Assembly (NCBI GenBank): GCA_020809705.1
Contig: CP085831.1
Location: 2,046,001 to 2,110,000 of the forward strand
Direction: 5' to 3'
Length of the DNA: 64,000 nt
Source: Calonectria ilicicola
Lineage: Eukaryota > Ascomycota > Sordariomycetes > Hypocreales > Nectriaceae
The position numbers were made by a program, and so were the translations under genes. The notes under the pieces are model-generated. The model made no database searches, was not told where the DNA came from, and saw only the letters and a list, made by a program, of their open reading frames with translations. Shown here one piece after another: positions 1 to 11,248 of this stretch (its first letter is position 1; each line of letters begins with the position of its first letter).

Positions 1-2319
1 CGGCTCAAAGCGATCAAGCCCTCAATGAAGTACGTGCGTCCGCGAGTGGAGAGCCTAGAGGAGATTACAACCATGAGCTGAATAAATCGCCGATCCAAAA
101 ACTCCTTCACCGGCCATGGTTTCAGCGCATGTGGGAAAGTATAATAATTCATCAAATAAGGTCAAGATAAACTACTAACATGTGAACAGGTTCTGCAGGA
201 GGTTGCCGCAGCTCGACAGATTGTTGTCATGTGTGGGTCTATACAGATTGACGGATACGTCTTTTATTTAGGCTCGTCATCTCAAGTCTCGGGCCCGATG
301 CGTTCAGTCATCTCTCTGATAGGGGGAGCAATATTCAGGCCAAAACAGACACCTACTCAAGAAGGCAATCTTTCTCTAGGCATTCGGCCTCTGGGCGAAT
401 CAATCGACATGTACCATTCCCATAAAGCTACCGAACCTCTCGACAAAATATTCGCCCTATTGGGCATGAGCACTGATGATCCTATGGCAGCAGGCCTGTT
501 ACCTGACTACAATAGCCCATGGAAGACTGTGTTTCTTAAGCTCATCCAGTTTCTTTGTGGCAAAGAAGTATTAGTTGAGACTTTTGCGAATAAAGATGCC
601 GCCATTGTCAATGGGAAAGGTGTTTTCCTTGGAAAGATTTCCGAGGTATATCCTGAAATGAACGCTAAAGGCGAAAGATTTGTGATGGTAAAGACCAGGA
701 ATGCAGAAGGGAAGCTTGTTTTGGAAGGCGCATGGTGGGCCGTTCACGATTCAGCAAACCCTGTACGACCTGGTGATCTCATATGTTGGCTTGATGGGGC
801 CTCCAAACCGATGGTCCTCAGACCATACTTGGACTTCTTTTTCATCGTCCTGAGTGTGGTGACTTTACCTGAAAAGAAAGTTGGGGGAGAGGTAAAACGT
901 GATTTTCTATTGGTTTAGGACAGGGATAACTTCCCGGAAAATTTGGAAAATCATCAATACGCAGATTGGAAAAGCACTCGAATCTCTGGTGTGCCAAATT
1001 CTAATTCAGATCCTCAATCCGGCAGGCCCTCCCGTTTACAGAATGTTGCGTTGGTCTTGGAAGATGCAGAGGAGTACGGGGCAGCAGAGAAAAGGCTTCA
1101 GATGTTAGTGGAGGGATATGAAAAAGATTTCGGAAAAATGGACGAACGGACAGTGGCAAGCATAGCAAATCTTGCTAATCTGTATAAAAGCTCAAAAAAC
1201 TGGCTTTCTGCAAAGACCTTGCTCAAACAAGCCATTCTAAGCATGCAAAAAGCAACACTTGGCATGGTGAGAATGATTTCTATTCTTCAATCAGTATGCC
1301 ATGATGAAGAACCAGGGTGCTCGGAGGCAGAAAAATGGAAATCCATGAAATTTCTTCTAAAAGAGAACGACGCGGAGGCTCTAACAGAAGAAGCGCTTCC
1401 TGCGTTTGCGTTTGGTAACGCAGAGGAAATTCGATTTTTGCTCGACGTGAGTGAAAGAAAGTTTTCGATAACCGAAGAAATGATCGCCGCGACAGCAAGG
1501 AACACGATGGATGGGATTGAGGTTATGAAGGTTTTGCTCGAAGGGCGAGCAGAAGAAATCATAATCACTGAAAAACTGGTATCAGTTGCAGCGAGCAACA
1601 GTCATATCGCGGGATTAGAAGTCATCAAGCTTTTACTTGATCAGAAAGGAAATGAGATCCCAATTACAGAGCTTGTCGTCAAAGAAGCAGCGGGGAACAG
1701 TGTCATTGGGCTTGAGATTCTAAATCTTCTCCTCCAAAGGCGAGGAAATAAGGTTCCTCTTACAGAAGATATTGTTATCGCCGCGGCAGGGAATCATGCT
1801 TTCGGACAACAGATCATAGAGACCTTACTAGATGAGCGAGGAGATGAGGTTCCGATTACGGAAGCTATATTGATCGCAGCAGCAAAGAATGATAAACCTC
1901 GGCATGAGATGGTGAAATTCCTACTTACTTAGCGAGGAGGAAAGATTCAAATCACAGCGGATGTTGTCACAGCAGCAGCAGGGAATCGTTCCTTTGGACG
2001 AGATATCATGGAGCTCCTTCTTTACCAACTGGGAAATACGGTTCCGATTACAGAAGCTGTGATCACAGCAGCGGCTGAAAATGATATTTTTGGGCACGAT
2101 ATTATCAAATTCTTGTTCCATCAACGAGGATTTGGTATTCCAATCGCCGAGGCTGCGTTTATTGCCGTGGCAGGAAACGAGGTGGTTGGGCTGGGGATTA
2201 TAAAGCTCTTTCTCAACCCACTAGCAAAAAGGATCCCTCTTACGGAGGCTATAGTCCAGGCAGCGACAGGGAACGGTAGATTTAAGAAGGAGATTCTAAA
2301 TCTCCTTCTTGGTCAGTAA
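1..2319 (+). pseudogene. HET-domain / TPR / ~33-aa repeat incompatibility-type gene, decayed, 5' end outside window
   Basis: HET proteins act in fungal non-self recognition. Exon 1 runs off the window and ends at 134 with the HET motif LLHRPWFQRMW. An intron follows (135-189) with a perfect TACTAAC branch and CAG acceptor, but its donor is GAAAGT where GTAAGT is expected. Exon 2 (from 190) continues with VLQEVAAARQIVVMCG and, further on, DKIFALLG, both typical of HET proteins. A TAG at 916-918 falls where the family usually has W in FLLVW. The same frame then gives a TPR-like stretch (about 1045-1250) and about ten units of ~33 aa of the type ITEAVITAAAENDIFGHDIIKFLF. A second TAG (1930-1932) interrupts unit 6, and units continue in the same frame to the TAA at 2317-2319. 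Three independent lesions make an intact product unlikely. The HET assignment is confident; the repeat family name is not recalled with certainty. Confidence 0.8.
135..189 (+). other. Intron with mutated 5' splice site (GA instead of GT)
   Basis: Splicing out this 55-nt segment joins ...RPWFQRMW to VLQEVAAAR exactly as in HET proteins. The branch site TACTAAC and the acceptor CAG are intact. The donor reads GAAAGT, one base away from GTAAGT. Confidence 0.7.
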
Positions 2320-2939
2320 CAAGCTCCGAGTAGACCTCATGGTCTCAGCGGCTAGGAAGGATCAATATCATGATTACGCATTGCAGCGCGTTTATTTAAG
2401 AAGTGCGGGGTAAAATCTCCGCGATGATAACGCCCCTGATGACTGCGAGCGATGACTGGTTGGAGGTACACCAACACGAGGAGCATCATGGGGGTTTGGT
2501 TGATTAAAAACGCAATGAATCGTGTGGTCTATGAGCTATATTCTCTAGTGGTTGAGAATGCTAGCCATGCATAAATGCTCAAGAGTTTCTCCTTGATTTG
2601 GGGCTTCATCATGTCCGAATGGCAAGTGCTTTATCAGAAAAACGTTCACCTCACAAATCTGCATTGCAGTAGTTAGGCCCATTTCATGATGATTTTGCAT
2701 CTTTTTTTTGGCTTCTTTAAAGCCACATTCTTCATAGCTCAGCTTGGGAAGCTCTCAAACGTCGGCGCATGTGATGTCTCTATCGTGTAGGGATTTAGAA
2801 GGAGCGAGGTGCCACTGAGGTAGTGGATAAAAGAGACCGCATGGCACAAACAGAGTCTAGATCAGTGTAGAGATGTGCCCTGTCGTGTAGGCAAATGGTA
2901 AACAGAGGGAAATTGCGACGGCAATGACCGGCTATCAAC
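2320..2939. other. Intergenic, no gene recognised
   Basis: AT-rich spacer after the HET pseudogene. I see no coding potential, RNA gene or clear repeat in it. Confidence 0.5.
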
Positions 2940-3255
2940 AGATGATAATTTTGTTGATCGTTTTTGGTTGTGTTGGCGATTGTGTTTATGATTGCCGCTA
3001 ACGGTTAGTGATTTATGATTGTCGCTAACGGTTAGTGATTTATGATTGTAATTGTGTTAGCGATTTATGGTTGTCGCTGACGGTTAGTGATTGTGATTGT
3101 AATTGTGTTAGTGATTGTGTTTATGATTGTCGCTAACGGTTAATGATTGTTGCTGACGGTTAGTGATTATTGTTAACGGTTAGCGATTGTGGTTATGATT
3201 GTGGTTAACGGTTAGTGATTGTGATTGTAATTGTGTTAGTGATTGTCAGCGTTAA
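2940..3255. repeat. Degenerate minisatellite, GATT-rich with CTAACGGTTAG core
   Basis: About 310 bp of imperfect tandem copies built from GATTGT, TTATGATTG and a core CTAACGGTTAG (exact at 2998-3008 and 3025-3035, with variants such as CTGACGGTTAG and TTAACGGTTAG further on). The core is nearly self-complementary (CTAAC...GTTAG around one G). Spacing between cores varies at roughly 20-50 bp. There is strong strand asymmetry, the top strand being rich in G and T and poor in C. Confidence 0.85.
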
Positions 3256-4378
3256 TAATTGCAAGGTACAAGTTGTTAAGGATTGAATAGACTTATGACT
3301 ATTTCTACTAACAAAAGAAACCTTCACTTGCACAATTGACTTGCTGCAGGAAAATTAAATGGCCATCTCGCTTTCATTGATCTCAACCGCAGGACATGTA
3401 GATATAAAAACATGCGCGTAGCCCCTCTCTGGATGAAAGCAAACGGCCGATCTCGTATAGTTGATTATCACGATTCTTTACACTGCGTTCATCCCAAGTT
3501 TTATACCACGCAACCTCCAGGACTACGCTCATGCCATGGCTATTGGGTCCAAAACTACCACCTCGCCAACGCCAGCGGCGTATGTTATTTCAATCCCGCA
3601 CATCATTTTTCGACAAAACACACTCGTCAACTGTGGTTCTGATATTATTTGCCATTTTATGCTGGTCCCAATGCCAACAGAAACCCCCGCATTGCAGCGA
3701 TATCTTGAACATGAACCACAACGGGCTCCGCTTGGTGCTGGTACCCCTCTCGCGATCGCCGATGCTCAGCGTCGCATGGCCCGACTAATTAGTGAGCTTG
3801 TGAAGCCACTGAGGACCCGCGGCAATTGATACACTCAAGATTGGTCAGAGTTTGCACGAAGGATCTTTGTACAATTTAAATATAGGGATATTTAATCAGG
3901 TAGTGCGATCGAGTTTTTTTTCCGATCTGTTGTCCTGATACTGTGTTTCCAACAGTCCTGTGGTACCCTTGACAGGAACAACCAAACGTTGGTTTCGTTT
4001 CCACCGCGTTTTAGTGACACCCATGTCCACCGTTGTCAGCCCATATCAGAGCAAACGATCAAGTTGTAATGCTATCTAAAGCTGGATATTTCGCACCACA
4101 AGAGGTGGCAACATTCCGGGCTCGAATTATGCAACATTTATCCACCGATGGCCCAAGTCTTGGCATTCTGATTGCAAACAAATGCACCAAGTAAATGAAG
4201 AAGCTGAACCCCCTGCATGTCGTCCCACGTAGCACAAACGTTACACACACAAACGCAAGAGGGTACTTAAGGCCGTTTGCACGCCATCCGTTTTACCCCT
4301 CAAACTCTGCTCATTGTTTTTACCCTTTTGCCTCGAGTCAATACTAGCGAGACCTACACACACTCACCCTGAGCCACC
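3256..4378. other. Intergenic / promoter of the multidomain gene
   Basis: Short overlapping open frames between 3412 and 3829 show no recognisable motif or consistent codon pattern and were not called. The last ~120 bp before 4379 are pyrimidine-rich and end in a good start context (GAGCCACCATGG). Confidence 0.45.
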
Positions 4379-7300
4379 ATGGCCACTCTTGATTACCTGA
4401 AGCGGTCCCTCAGGGAGTCAGCCGCCGCAACGTCACCCCATACAAAGCCACTGTCCGACACACAATATGATGCTGGCTTCGACACGTTGATCCAGGGCTC
4501 TGGATGGGTAACATACAAAGATTTTGTTATTCCTCAGCTCGCTAAGCTACTGGACACGCTATCCAAGACACGCACCAAGATCTCGGTCCTGGAGATCGGG
4601 CCTGGCCCCAAGAGCGTACTTGAACATCTCCAGGGCAAACAAAAAGAAGTGATCAAGAGATACGCTGCGTTTGAGCCAAACGGCCTCTTTGCTACAAGTT
4701 TGAGAGAAAGGTTCCGGGATGTCTCGGTCCTCCCGCTACGCTTCCTGCAGTCCCTGCCCGACATCCATCGAGTCCCGTTTGCTGCGAGCACCAGCACCGC
4801 CGATGCCTATAATAAAACATCTGTCGACGATGAAAAGTTTGACATGATCTTGTTCTGCCACAGCATGTATGGCATGGAGCCCAAGCGTGCCTTCATCGAA
4901 CGGGCGCTGGGCATGCTTGAAGTAGGCGGGATGGTGGTGGTTTTCCATCGCGACACTCTTCGCTTTGATGGCCTGATCGGCCATCAAACGGCTTCTTTCC
5001 CAGCTGGAGTCACTAGCGTGAAAGATGACGACGTGATGCTGGATTCTTTTGCTCACTTTGTTGCGGGGTTCACCATGCAGGAGGCCGTCGACAATCGGGC
5101 TATCAGAGTCAAATGGCGCAAGATATGCCGCGACTTGGGCCGCCGCCAAGAAAACCAGCCAAATCAACTCTTCTTCAGCTCACCTAATGTTATGGTGGCT
5201 TTTACAAAACATGCTACTGCGTTGCCGGAGCTGACCGCGCTGGTTCCATCGGGAGACCGGGCAGTCAAAAACCGCGAGGCCCGCCTCCACAACCCCGCCG
5301 CGGTTGTGAGACCGACAGATGTCTCACACATTCAACACTGCGTTCGATGGGCGATACAGCACAAGGCAACTCTGACTGTCGTCGGTGGGGGTCATAGTGG
5401 GCAGTGCCTCTGGCCCAATACCGTCGCTGTCGACATGAGTGCCTTTGACCAGGTACACATTCTGACAGCCGGGGAAGTCGAGGAGCAATCCGGCACCCTG
5501 GTCATCGCCGAGGCGGGTTCTAAATCGGGAGACGTCATACAGAAGGCCATGGCGGCTGGAGTGACGGTTCCCTTGGGAGCCCGCCCTAGCGTTGGTGCAG
5601 GGCTGTGGTTACAAGGTGGCATCGGGCACTTGGCGAGGCAACACGGGCTCACGTGTGATTCCATCGTCGGTGCCGTCGTGATCAGCGTCGAGACTGCACA
5701 GATCCTCTGCATCGGTGATGTGCCAAGCCAACACCAGCCGGCTGAGGCTGTGCGTCCGGATAATGAAGCCGATCTGTTGTGGGCGATTAAAGGCGCCGGG
5801 ACCAACCTTGGCATCGTGCTCAGCGTCACATTCAAGGCCTACAAGGCTCCGACCTATTTGGTGCGGGACTGGGTTTTCCCATTGAGTGATGCGGCTGAGA
5901 CACAGAGCCTACTCAGCGACTTGAACCACTTTGCCACCAGAAAGCTCCCCACAAACTGTTCTGTTGATGCCTATCTATATTGGGATGCCGATAAGCTGCA
6001 CCTTGGTGTGACCATGTTCGAATCCTCCACGGCCAAGCCGCCCGTCTTTGAAACATGTACACCCGTAGCTTTGGGACCGGAAATCAGTAGTAAAGCTGTG
6101 AACAGTGTCGAGTTGTTTGAAACAGAAATGTACATGTCCAAGATGCATGGTGGCCATAGCGGCGGCAAAACGTCGTCATTCAAGCGATGCGTATTCCTCC
6201 AGAACATGGGCACAGTGACGATTGTCGATAAGATGGTGGAAGCTATCAAGACACGTCCCTCACCGCTTTGCTATCTTCATCTTTTGCACGGCGGCGGGGC
6301 TGTGGCCAAGGTCAAAGACTATGATACTGCTTTCGGCTGCCGCAACTGGAACTTTGCCTGTGTCATCACCGGCGTCTGGCCCCGTGACCAGGATGAAAGT
6401 GATGTCGCTAGGGCTGCTGTGCAATGGGTCTACAAAATTGCTGGTGACTTGTTGCCCTGGAGCAGCGGAGCCTACGGCGCTGACCTTGGGGCCGGATCCT
6501 AGAGATGCTGCGTTGGCAACCGAGGCATTTGGGTCAAACGCGATGCGCCTGGCAAGTATCAAGCACGAATCTGACCCGCACAATATACTAGCCAACGCTT
6601 GTCCGCTCCCGAAGGCACCAGCAGACCCGAAGCTCATTATTTTGGTCACAGGTGAATACGGCGCTGGTAAGGACTATTGCGCCACCATCTGGGCACTGGT
6701 CCTCGGAACGTATGACGACCTTGCGGTTCGCGTGGTCAGCATCAGCGATGCCACTAAGCGAGAATATGCAGACGCTACTGGCGCCGATCTGAGTCTCCTA
6801 CTTCACGATCGTGCTTACAAGGAGCAGCACCGGCCGGCGCTGACTGCATTTTACCAAGACCAGGTCCGGCAGCGGCCTAAACTACCTCAAGACCATTTTC
6901 TCAGCCTGGTGCGTGACACCACAGGCGTAAAGGTGCTGATCATCACTGGAATGAGAGACGAAGCCCCTATCGCAACCTTTTCGCACTTAGTGTCATCAAG
7001 CAAAATGATTGAGGTCCGCGTCAAGGCCAAGCCAAAGACGCTGAAAACCCGCCGAGGAGATCACATCAGTCATGGCTACAATGACGACGATGACTTGCTG
7101 GACTACTGCCCTGACCTCGTTTTTCAAAATGACGAGCCGGGAGGCATTGGTGCCGAAGAATTTGCCAAAGAATATCTGCGTCCTTATGTTTGTTATGAGC
7201 GAGAGGCGCTTGTCCGCATGATACGCTCTGTTCCTGATTTTCCCCGCCCGGGCATCAACTACCGCCACGTTCTGGGCATCTGCGAGACGCCGGGTGGCCT

Positions 7301-7778
7301 TGTGCTGTGCAAAGCCCTGTTCAAACACCGTCTAGATAGCAGACAAACCGAAGTTGACAAGTTAGTTTGCTGCGAGGCCAGTGGTTTCCTTCTTGCAGCG
7401 CTACTACCTATGCATACCCGTGCATCGCTCGTCCTGATCCGCCAGGCAGGCAAAATTCCTCCGCCAACCATCTCCGGCACCAAGTCTCCCTCGTTTATTT
7501 CATCTTCGTCGCCCAGTAGTTCTGGAAATGAGAAGATCGAGATGAGTCGAGATGCAATCAGCAAGGGTGACAGAGTTCTGGTAGTTGACGATGTACTGGC
7601 CACGGGCAATACGCTTTGTGGAGTGCTGGAGCTGCTGGTTAAAGCAGGTGCCAAGCCTGAGGATATCAATGTCATTGTTATAGCCGAGTTCCCCTTTCAC
7701 CGTGGTCGACAACTACTGCGTGAGCGGGGCTTTGGCAACGTCAGGATCCAAAACCTTTTGGTCTACGGTGGTGCCTAG
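4379..7778 (+). CDS. Four-domain fusion: SAM methyltransferase + BBE-like FAD oxidase + PMK-like kinase + APRT-like phosphoribosyltransferase (one-base frameshift)
   Basis: Start at 4379 has a strong fungal context (CCACCATGGCC). Domains in order: class I methyltransferase, about aa 20-285, with VLEIGPGPKSVL as the SAM-binding glycine loop; FAD_binding_4/PCMH oxidase, about 290-490, with VVGGGHSGQ whose His is the usual covalent FAD site; C-terminal BBE segment to about 730; P-loop kinase with GEYGAGKD, resembling animal-type phosphomevalonate kinase; and a C-terminal adenine-phosphoribosyltransferase-like domain with PDFPRPGI, CCEASGF, RQAGKI and the PRPP motif VVDDVLATGNT. The frame breaks at 6488-6491, where GGGG replaces the expected GGG. 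One base fewer restores GADLGPDPRDAAL and an 1132-residue frame, while the sequence as given stops at 6500-6502. No introns are needed. The frameshift may be real or a homopolymer sequencing error. The joint reaction is unknown; it could modify a nucleobase- or ribose-containing small molecule (inference). Confidence 0.8.
6488..6491 (+). other. Frameshift site (GGGG homopolymer) in the multidomain gene
   Basis: Upstream frame reads GADLGAGS then stop at 6500-6502. The downstream frame reads LGPDPRDAAL, the normal continuation of BBE-type oxidases. A single extra G in this run explains everything. Confidence 0.75.
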
Positions 7779-8851
7779 GAACCATTCAGCCCTACTAGTT
7801 AGTTTTCGGTGTACCAATGGTTCGTCCTTGTGAACACCTACTTTTACAAAAAATACATATGACATCCCCAGCTTTTAAATCATTGTAGTCCTTCTAAATG
7901 AGATGTAAAATTAATCGTGAGTGAAAATGGTGCAAGAAAAAACAGTAATCATCCAAGGATTGTTAGCGTCCCAGCATTCTAGTCAACCTGAAACAACGTA
8001 GCTAATTATCGGGGAAATCTAAAATGGGATTACGAAACAATCCAACAGTAGTAGTCTTTCTTAGCATGGCGATCTACATACGCCACTAATTTGACGTGGT
8101 TCGTGAACGGCTTTACCCGCAAGCCTAACCAGGCATTCAGTTCACCCTCGATAGATCTGGCCAACCAGCCTTAGGTCTGAGCCGTCGGGAATGGGGGCAG
8201 CGCCAAGCATAGCCACTTTATGGGATCGGCAGAAGTGCCGGACCCCAGGATTCCACTTGCGACGCCCTGTTGCGCCAAAGATGCCACCCAGACGCGTCTG
8301 CTGCATAAGCGACACAGCTCCAGGTCAAGACAAGGCTCTCAGGGTAAAATCCTGGGGGCTCATGGGCCAAAATGGGATCAAGCGAGATGAAGCTAATCCC
8401 ATTGCGGAAATGGTACCAACAGTTCTCGGAACCTCCGCCTTTGACGCAAGGAGTCTTTTGATCCTTAAGGCTGGGCAGGCCTCAGACATTGCGGACAAAA
8501 CCCACCACCATCTGCACCAAAAAGGGTTTTCGAGAAGCTATTTTGACATGACTCGGCCGACCAGTGTAGGCAACACATTTTCCAAGGACACTTTGGCCAC
8601 TACCATCTGTGTGTTTACATCGCGCCGTGAGTCGGATCCTGGTCAATAAGTGGTGTAGTGATAAAAGGTAGCATAGCAGGCTGCGGCTGTGTATCTCAAT
8701 ATATAAAGCTGAAATCTTGTCAGCGCTGGTTCTCCTTGCCCAAATAATATCGTGCATCTTATCCGCTCGCTGCCCAGCATCTGATTCCAATTTTTGTTTT
8801 CTGATCAAAGGAGAATTATTCGAAATCCTCGCTTGCACCAACAAAATCAAC
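7779..8851. other. Intergenic; TATA-like element near its end
   Basis: No convincing gene. An open frame at 8191-8649 has no recognisable motif and an opposite frame overlaps it. A TATATAAAG element sits at about 8699-8707, some 145 bp before the small frame at 8852. Confidence 0.4.
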
Positions 8852-8992
8852 ATGGCTCTAGACCCAGTGAAGCACACAGAGCAGAAGAAAAAGGATAGCC
8901 TCCTTGCTCATGTTGGAGCATGGGCTACAGTCCAAGACTTTCCTTCTAAGAAGATTGTGAGCATACTTGAAGACATTAATCGGCAGGACTAA
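8852..8992 (+). CDS. Possible 46-aa small protein
   Basis: An ATG at 8852 in excellent context (ATCAACATGGCT) opens a 46-codon frame ending in TAA at 8990-8992. The peptide is charged, with a lysine-rich N-terminal part (HTEQKKKD) and an acidic tail (ILEDINRQD). It has no signal peptide or membrane segment. A TATATAAAG element lies about 145 bp upstream, a reasonable promoter distance. I recognise no family. It could be a chance frame or the first exon of something longer; RNA evidence would decide. Confidence 0.3.
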   Translation: MALDPVKHTEQKKKDSLLAHVGAWATVQDFPSKKIVSILEDINRQD

Positions 8993-9576
8993 TATATTAT
9001 AGGTTTCGCATCCTCAGCCACAACAGAGTCACGAAAACATATGCGATCACCCCCCACTTGAGGAACTACATTTGGACAGAGTTGAATAAACGTAGTCGTC
9101 TTTTTTAACCTCCAACTTAGAAAAGTCAATTTGTGGATCCATCCATATAATGCTGGGCTCTAACAATTATTTGACTTTTTTAGGACGTAAAGCATCTTCT
9201 GGGATGAGACGCAACGTCAAGTGCGCTCCGGCCGTCTGGCTCATTCAATAAAGTCGGATTTGAAACGCACATGTATTTTTATCTTGCAAATTACACATGT
9301 CACACATTTTATGAAACACTCGGATTAATGAATGGCTTTCGAAGATAGCCTTGGAATTCCAATTGCTCTCTACCTTTAATTCGTTGCTTCCCAGGGAGTA
9401 GATAAATGAGCATAGCCCCTTTTCAATTGCCCTGAATTTTGTCCTTCCTCATCTACAGCCGAAAGATTCACGTCCCAGGTCCTCCAGTAGGCGGATTAGA
9501 AAGCCCCTGGCCCTCGTGAGGGTATTCTACTCATGCGGTAAAGCGCTTCTTCATCACCGGCAACCTATGATTTCCA
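8993..9576. other. Intergenic, nothing recognised
   Basis: AT-rich sequence between the possible small protein and the 3' end of the minus-strand pseudogene. No motif, RNA gene or repeat stands out. Confidence 0.45.
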
Positions 9577-10650
9577 CTATCGTCTTGTCCAGCTACAACA
9601 TTCATTTTTATCCTCTTCACCAAGCTGTCCCCCTTGAGTAGAATTTGATTCTTGGACATCAATATTCTCTTCATTATTGTTCTCATGTTGGATAATCTCC
9701 TCAGTAACGGTAGGAACATTCGGAGTGGTGGTCTCGTTGGCTTTTGGTTTGGATAGTACAGGATGATCTGGGTCGCTCCCATCAATACAGCCGAGTGTTT
9801 AATCCTTGGATGTGATAGGGACAAAGTCAGTGCAGTCTTTCCATGACCCACCACCCCATCCAAGGGCTTCTTGAGCAAGGCGGTGCAGTTGAATGCTCTC
9901 ATTTGTAATCCATTCCAGGTGCTTATAGGAAGATATTTCCCTCTGTTCGCCCCTCATGTTGGTTTCGCTATGTTAAGTTTGGCGTTTGAAATGATAATCT
10001 AGGAGAGGTTCAAGAACGAATGAAGTAGAAATAAAAAGGAAGCTCAGGGTGTAGGTGAGGCATAAACCAAACAGGGAGAAGGACCCAGTCCGACTGGATA
10101 GGATTTCTGAATTGAAAGAAACAAATAAAATATTAGCATGAACAATGGATTAAAAAACAAAGATACATACCTGGTTGGCACAAATCCTTTCCTAGTTTTC
10201 ATCTAAAGGCTTCCGCATATATTGCTGAAGGTCCGTTTGCCTTGTACCACTGGCTGTAGATACAAAGGACGTTTGCAAGGATGCAAGACCTATGTTCCAC
10301 ATATGCATCATATCGAGTTGCCATTGATTGTCAGGTAACGGACCTTGTACACCACTCACTGATTCACGTTGAGGGGCGAGTGCAAACCGCCCCAAGTTAT
10401 GAAAGATGGTTCCGAGAGTTATGGGAGAATTTTCCCATATGGTCCAATACTAATGAAAGTTACTGGATACCTTGCTGGCACTTTCAGAAATATTTGGTGA
10501 ATTAAATACTTCCGGATCTCCTGGTAAGCCGAATATTGATGCCCCATACAATACCCGTCCACCAACAGCAGCCCTCTTCCCCCTCAAGTGCTCAAAATCA
10601 AGACTAGAATTTGACAAAGGCCAGTCCTTTTCATCGTTAAATTCCTCCAC
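9577..10650 (-). pseudogene. Decayed fungal membrane-protein gene of unknown function
   Basis: Read on the minus strand from about 10650, a single frame gives LDFEHLRG, GGRVLYGASIFGL, GDPEVFNSPN and DNQWQLDMMHMW, all typical (from memory) of a large fungal family of uncharacterised membrane proteins. An intron (10170 to about 10104; GTATGT donor) separates this from a transmembrane exon containing GSFSLFGLCLTYTLSFLFIS. After it come HLEWITNESIQLHRLAQEAL and a C-terminal tail ending at the TAG 9579-9577. The gene is broken by in-frame stops at 10452-10450 (TAG), 10194-10192 (TAG), 9975-9973 (TAA) and 9801-9799 (TAA). The exon junction also appears to need one extra base. The 5' part upstream of 10650 is not recognisable. 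Every stop could come from one C-to-T or G-to-A change, but ancestral codons are guesses. Confidence 0.65.
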
Positions 10651-10819
10651 AGCTCTTATACGCTAAACCGTCTGGTCACCTGGTGAAGTGGGCCTTCGAT
10701 GGAGGCTCAAGTGATCGTGGAGGAGTGTTGAGATGAGACTAAGAATAAATACAGATTCTTCTTCACATTGGAACCATCACGTGATACTCGGAATCACAGC
10801 CAAGTTCTCAAGCTTGATT

Positions 10820-10910
10820 GGTCTGGTGGTCTAGTGGTATGATTCTCGCTTAGGGAAAACCCTACAGCATAGCTTGCGAGAGGTCCCGGGTTCAATCCCC
10901 GGCCAGACCC
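10820..10910 (+). tRNA. tRNA-Pro (anticodon AGG), with intron
   Basis: Acceptor stem GGTCTGG (10820-10826) pairs with CCAGACC (10903-10909), followed by discriminator C at 10910. Anticodon stem CTCGC/GCGAG encloses loop TTAGGG-T with anticodon AGG at 10852-10854. A 19-nt intron (10856-10874) sits at the canonical 37/38 position. The T arm contains GGTTCAATCC. A short T run follows at 10914-10918 as a Pol III terminator. Confidence 0.93.
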
Positions 10911-11248
10911 TTCTTTTTGTTCCTGCCTTGGGCAATCTTAATTCTCAACTCATCTATTTGCCATGTTTATGGCTTTATGAAAAATCTTCGTCGAACCCAC
11001 TACATATTTCTTTTTATTTTACCTGGACATGAACAGGCTTGGTGCTCAAAACATAGGATTCTTAAGTTTGAATCAGAGGGAATTCACATGCTCACTTTCC
11101 AAGATTTAACAAATTTATTCCACATATCCACATTTGCATCATGATATTTTCGGGTAAAAACATCACCAACTCATCGCCTTACTCCACCTATTCTCGTTAA
11201 ACCAACAACAGCCATCATTTTAGACCGTTCCTTCTTTAAGCCAACAGA
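10911..11248. other. Intergenic, nothing recognised
   Basis: AT-rich spacer between the tRNA and the 3' end of the secreted protein gene. A 75-codon frame here (10917-11144) has no motif and overlaps the tRNA terminator, so it was not called. Confidence 0.45.

Noticed and set aside
891..917. A 27-nt GT...TAG segment that could be an intron removing the first HET stop
   Set aside because: Far shorter than any other intron here (40-80 nt), no room for a branch site, and the family usually has Trp at the stop position.
3412..3829. Overlapping frames of 76-122 codons
   Set aside because: No motif, no splice logic, three competing frames on the same strand.
8191..8649. 152-codon frame
   Set aside because: Composition not protein-like, opposite frame overlaps, no recognisable domain.
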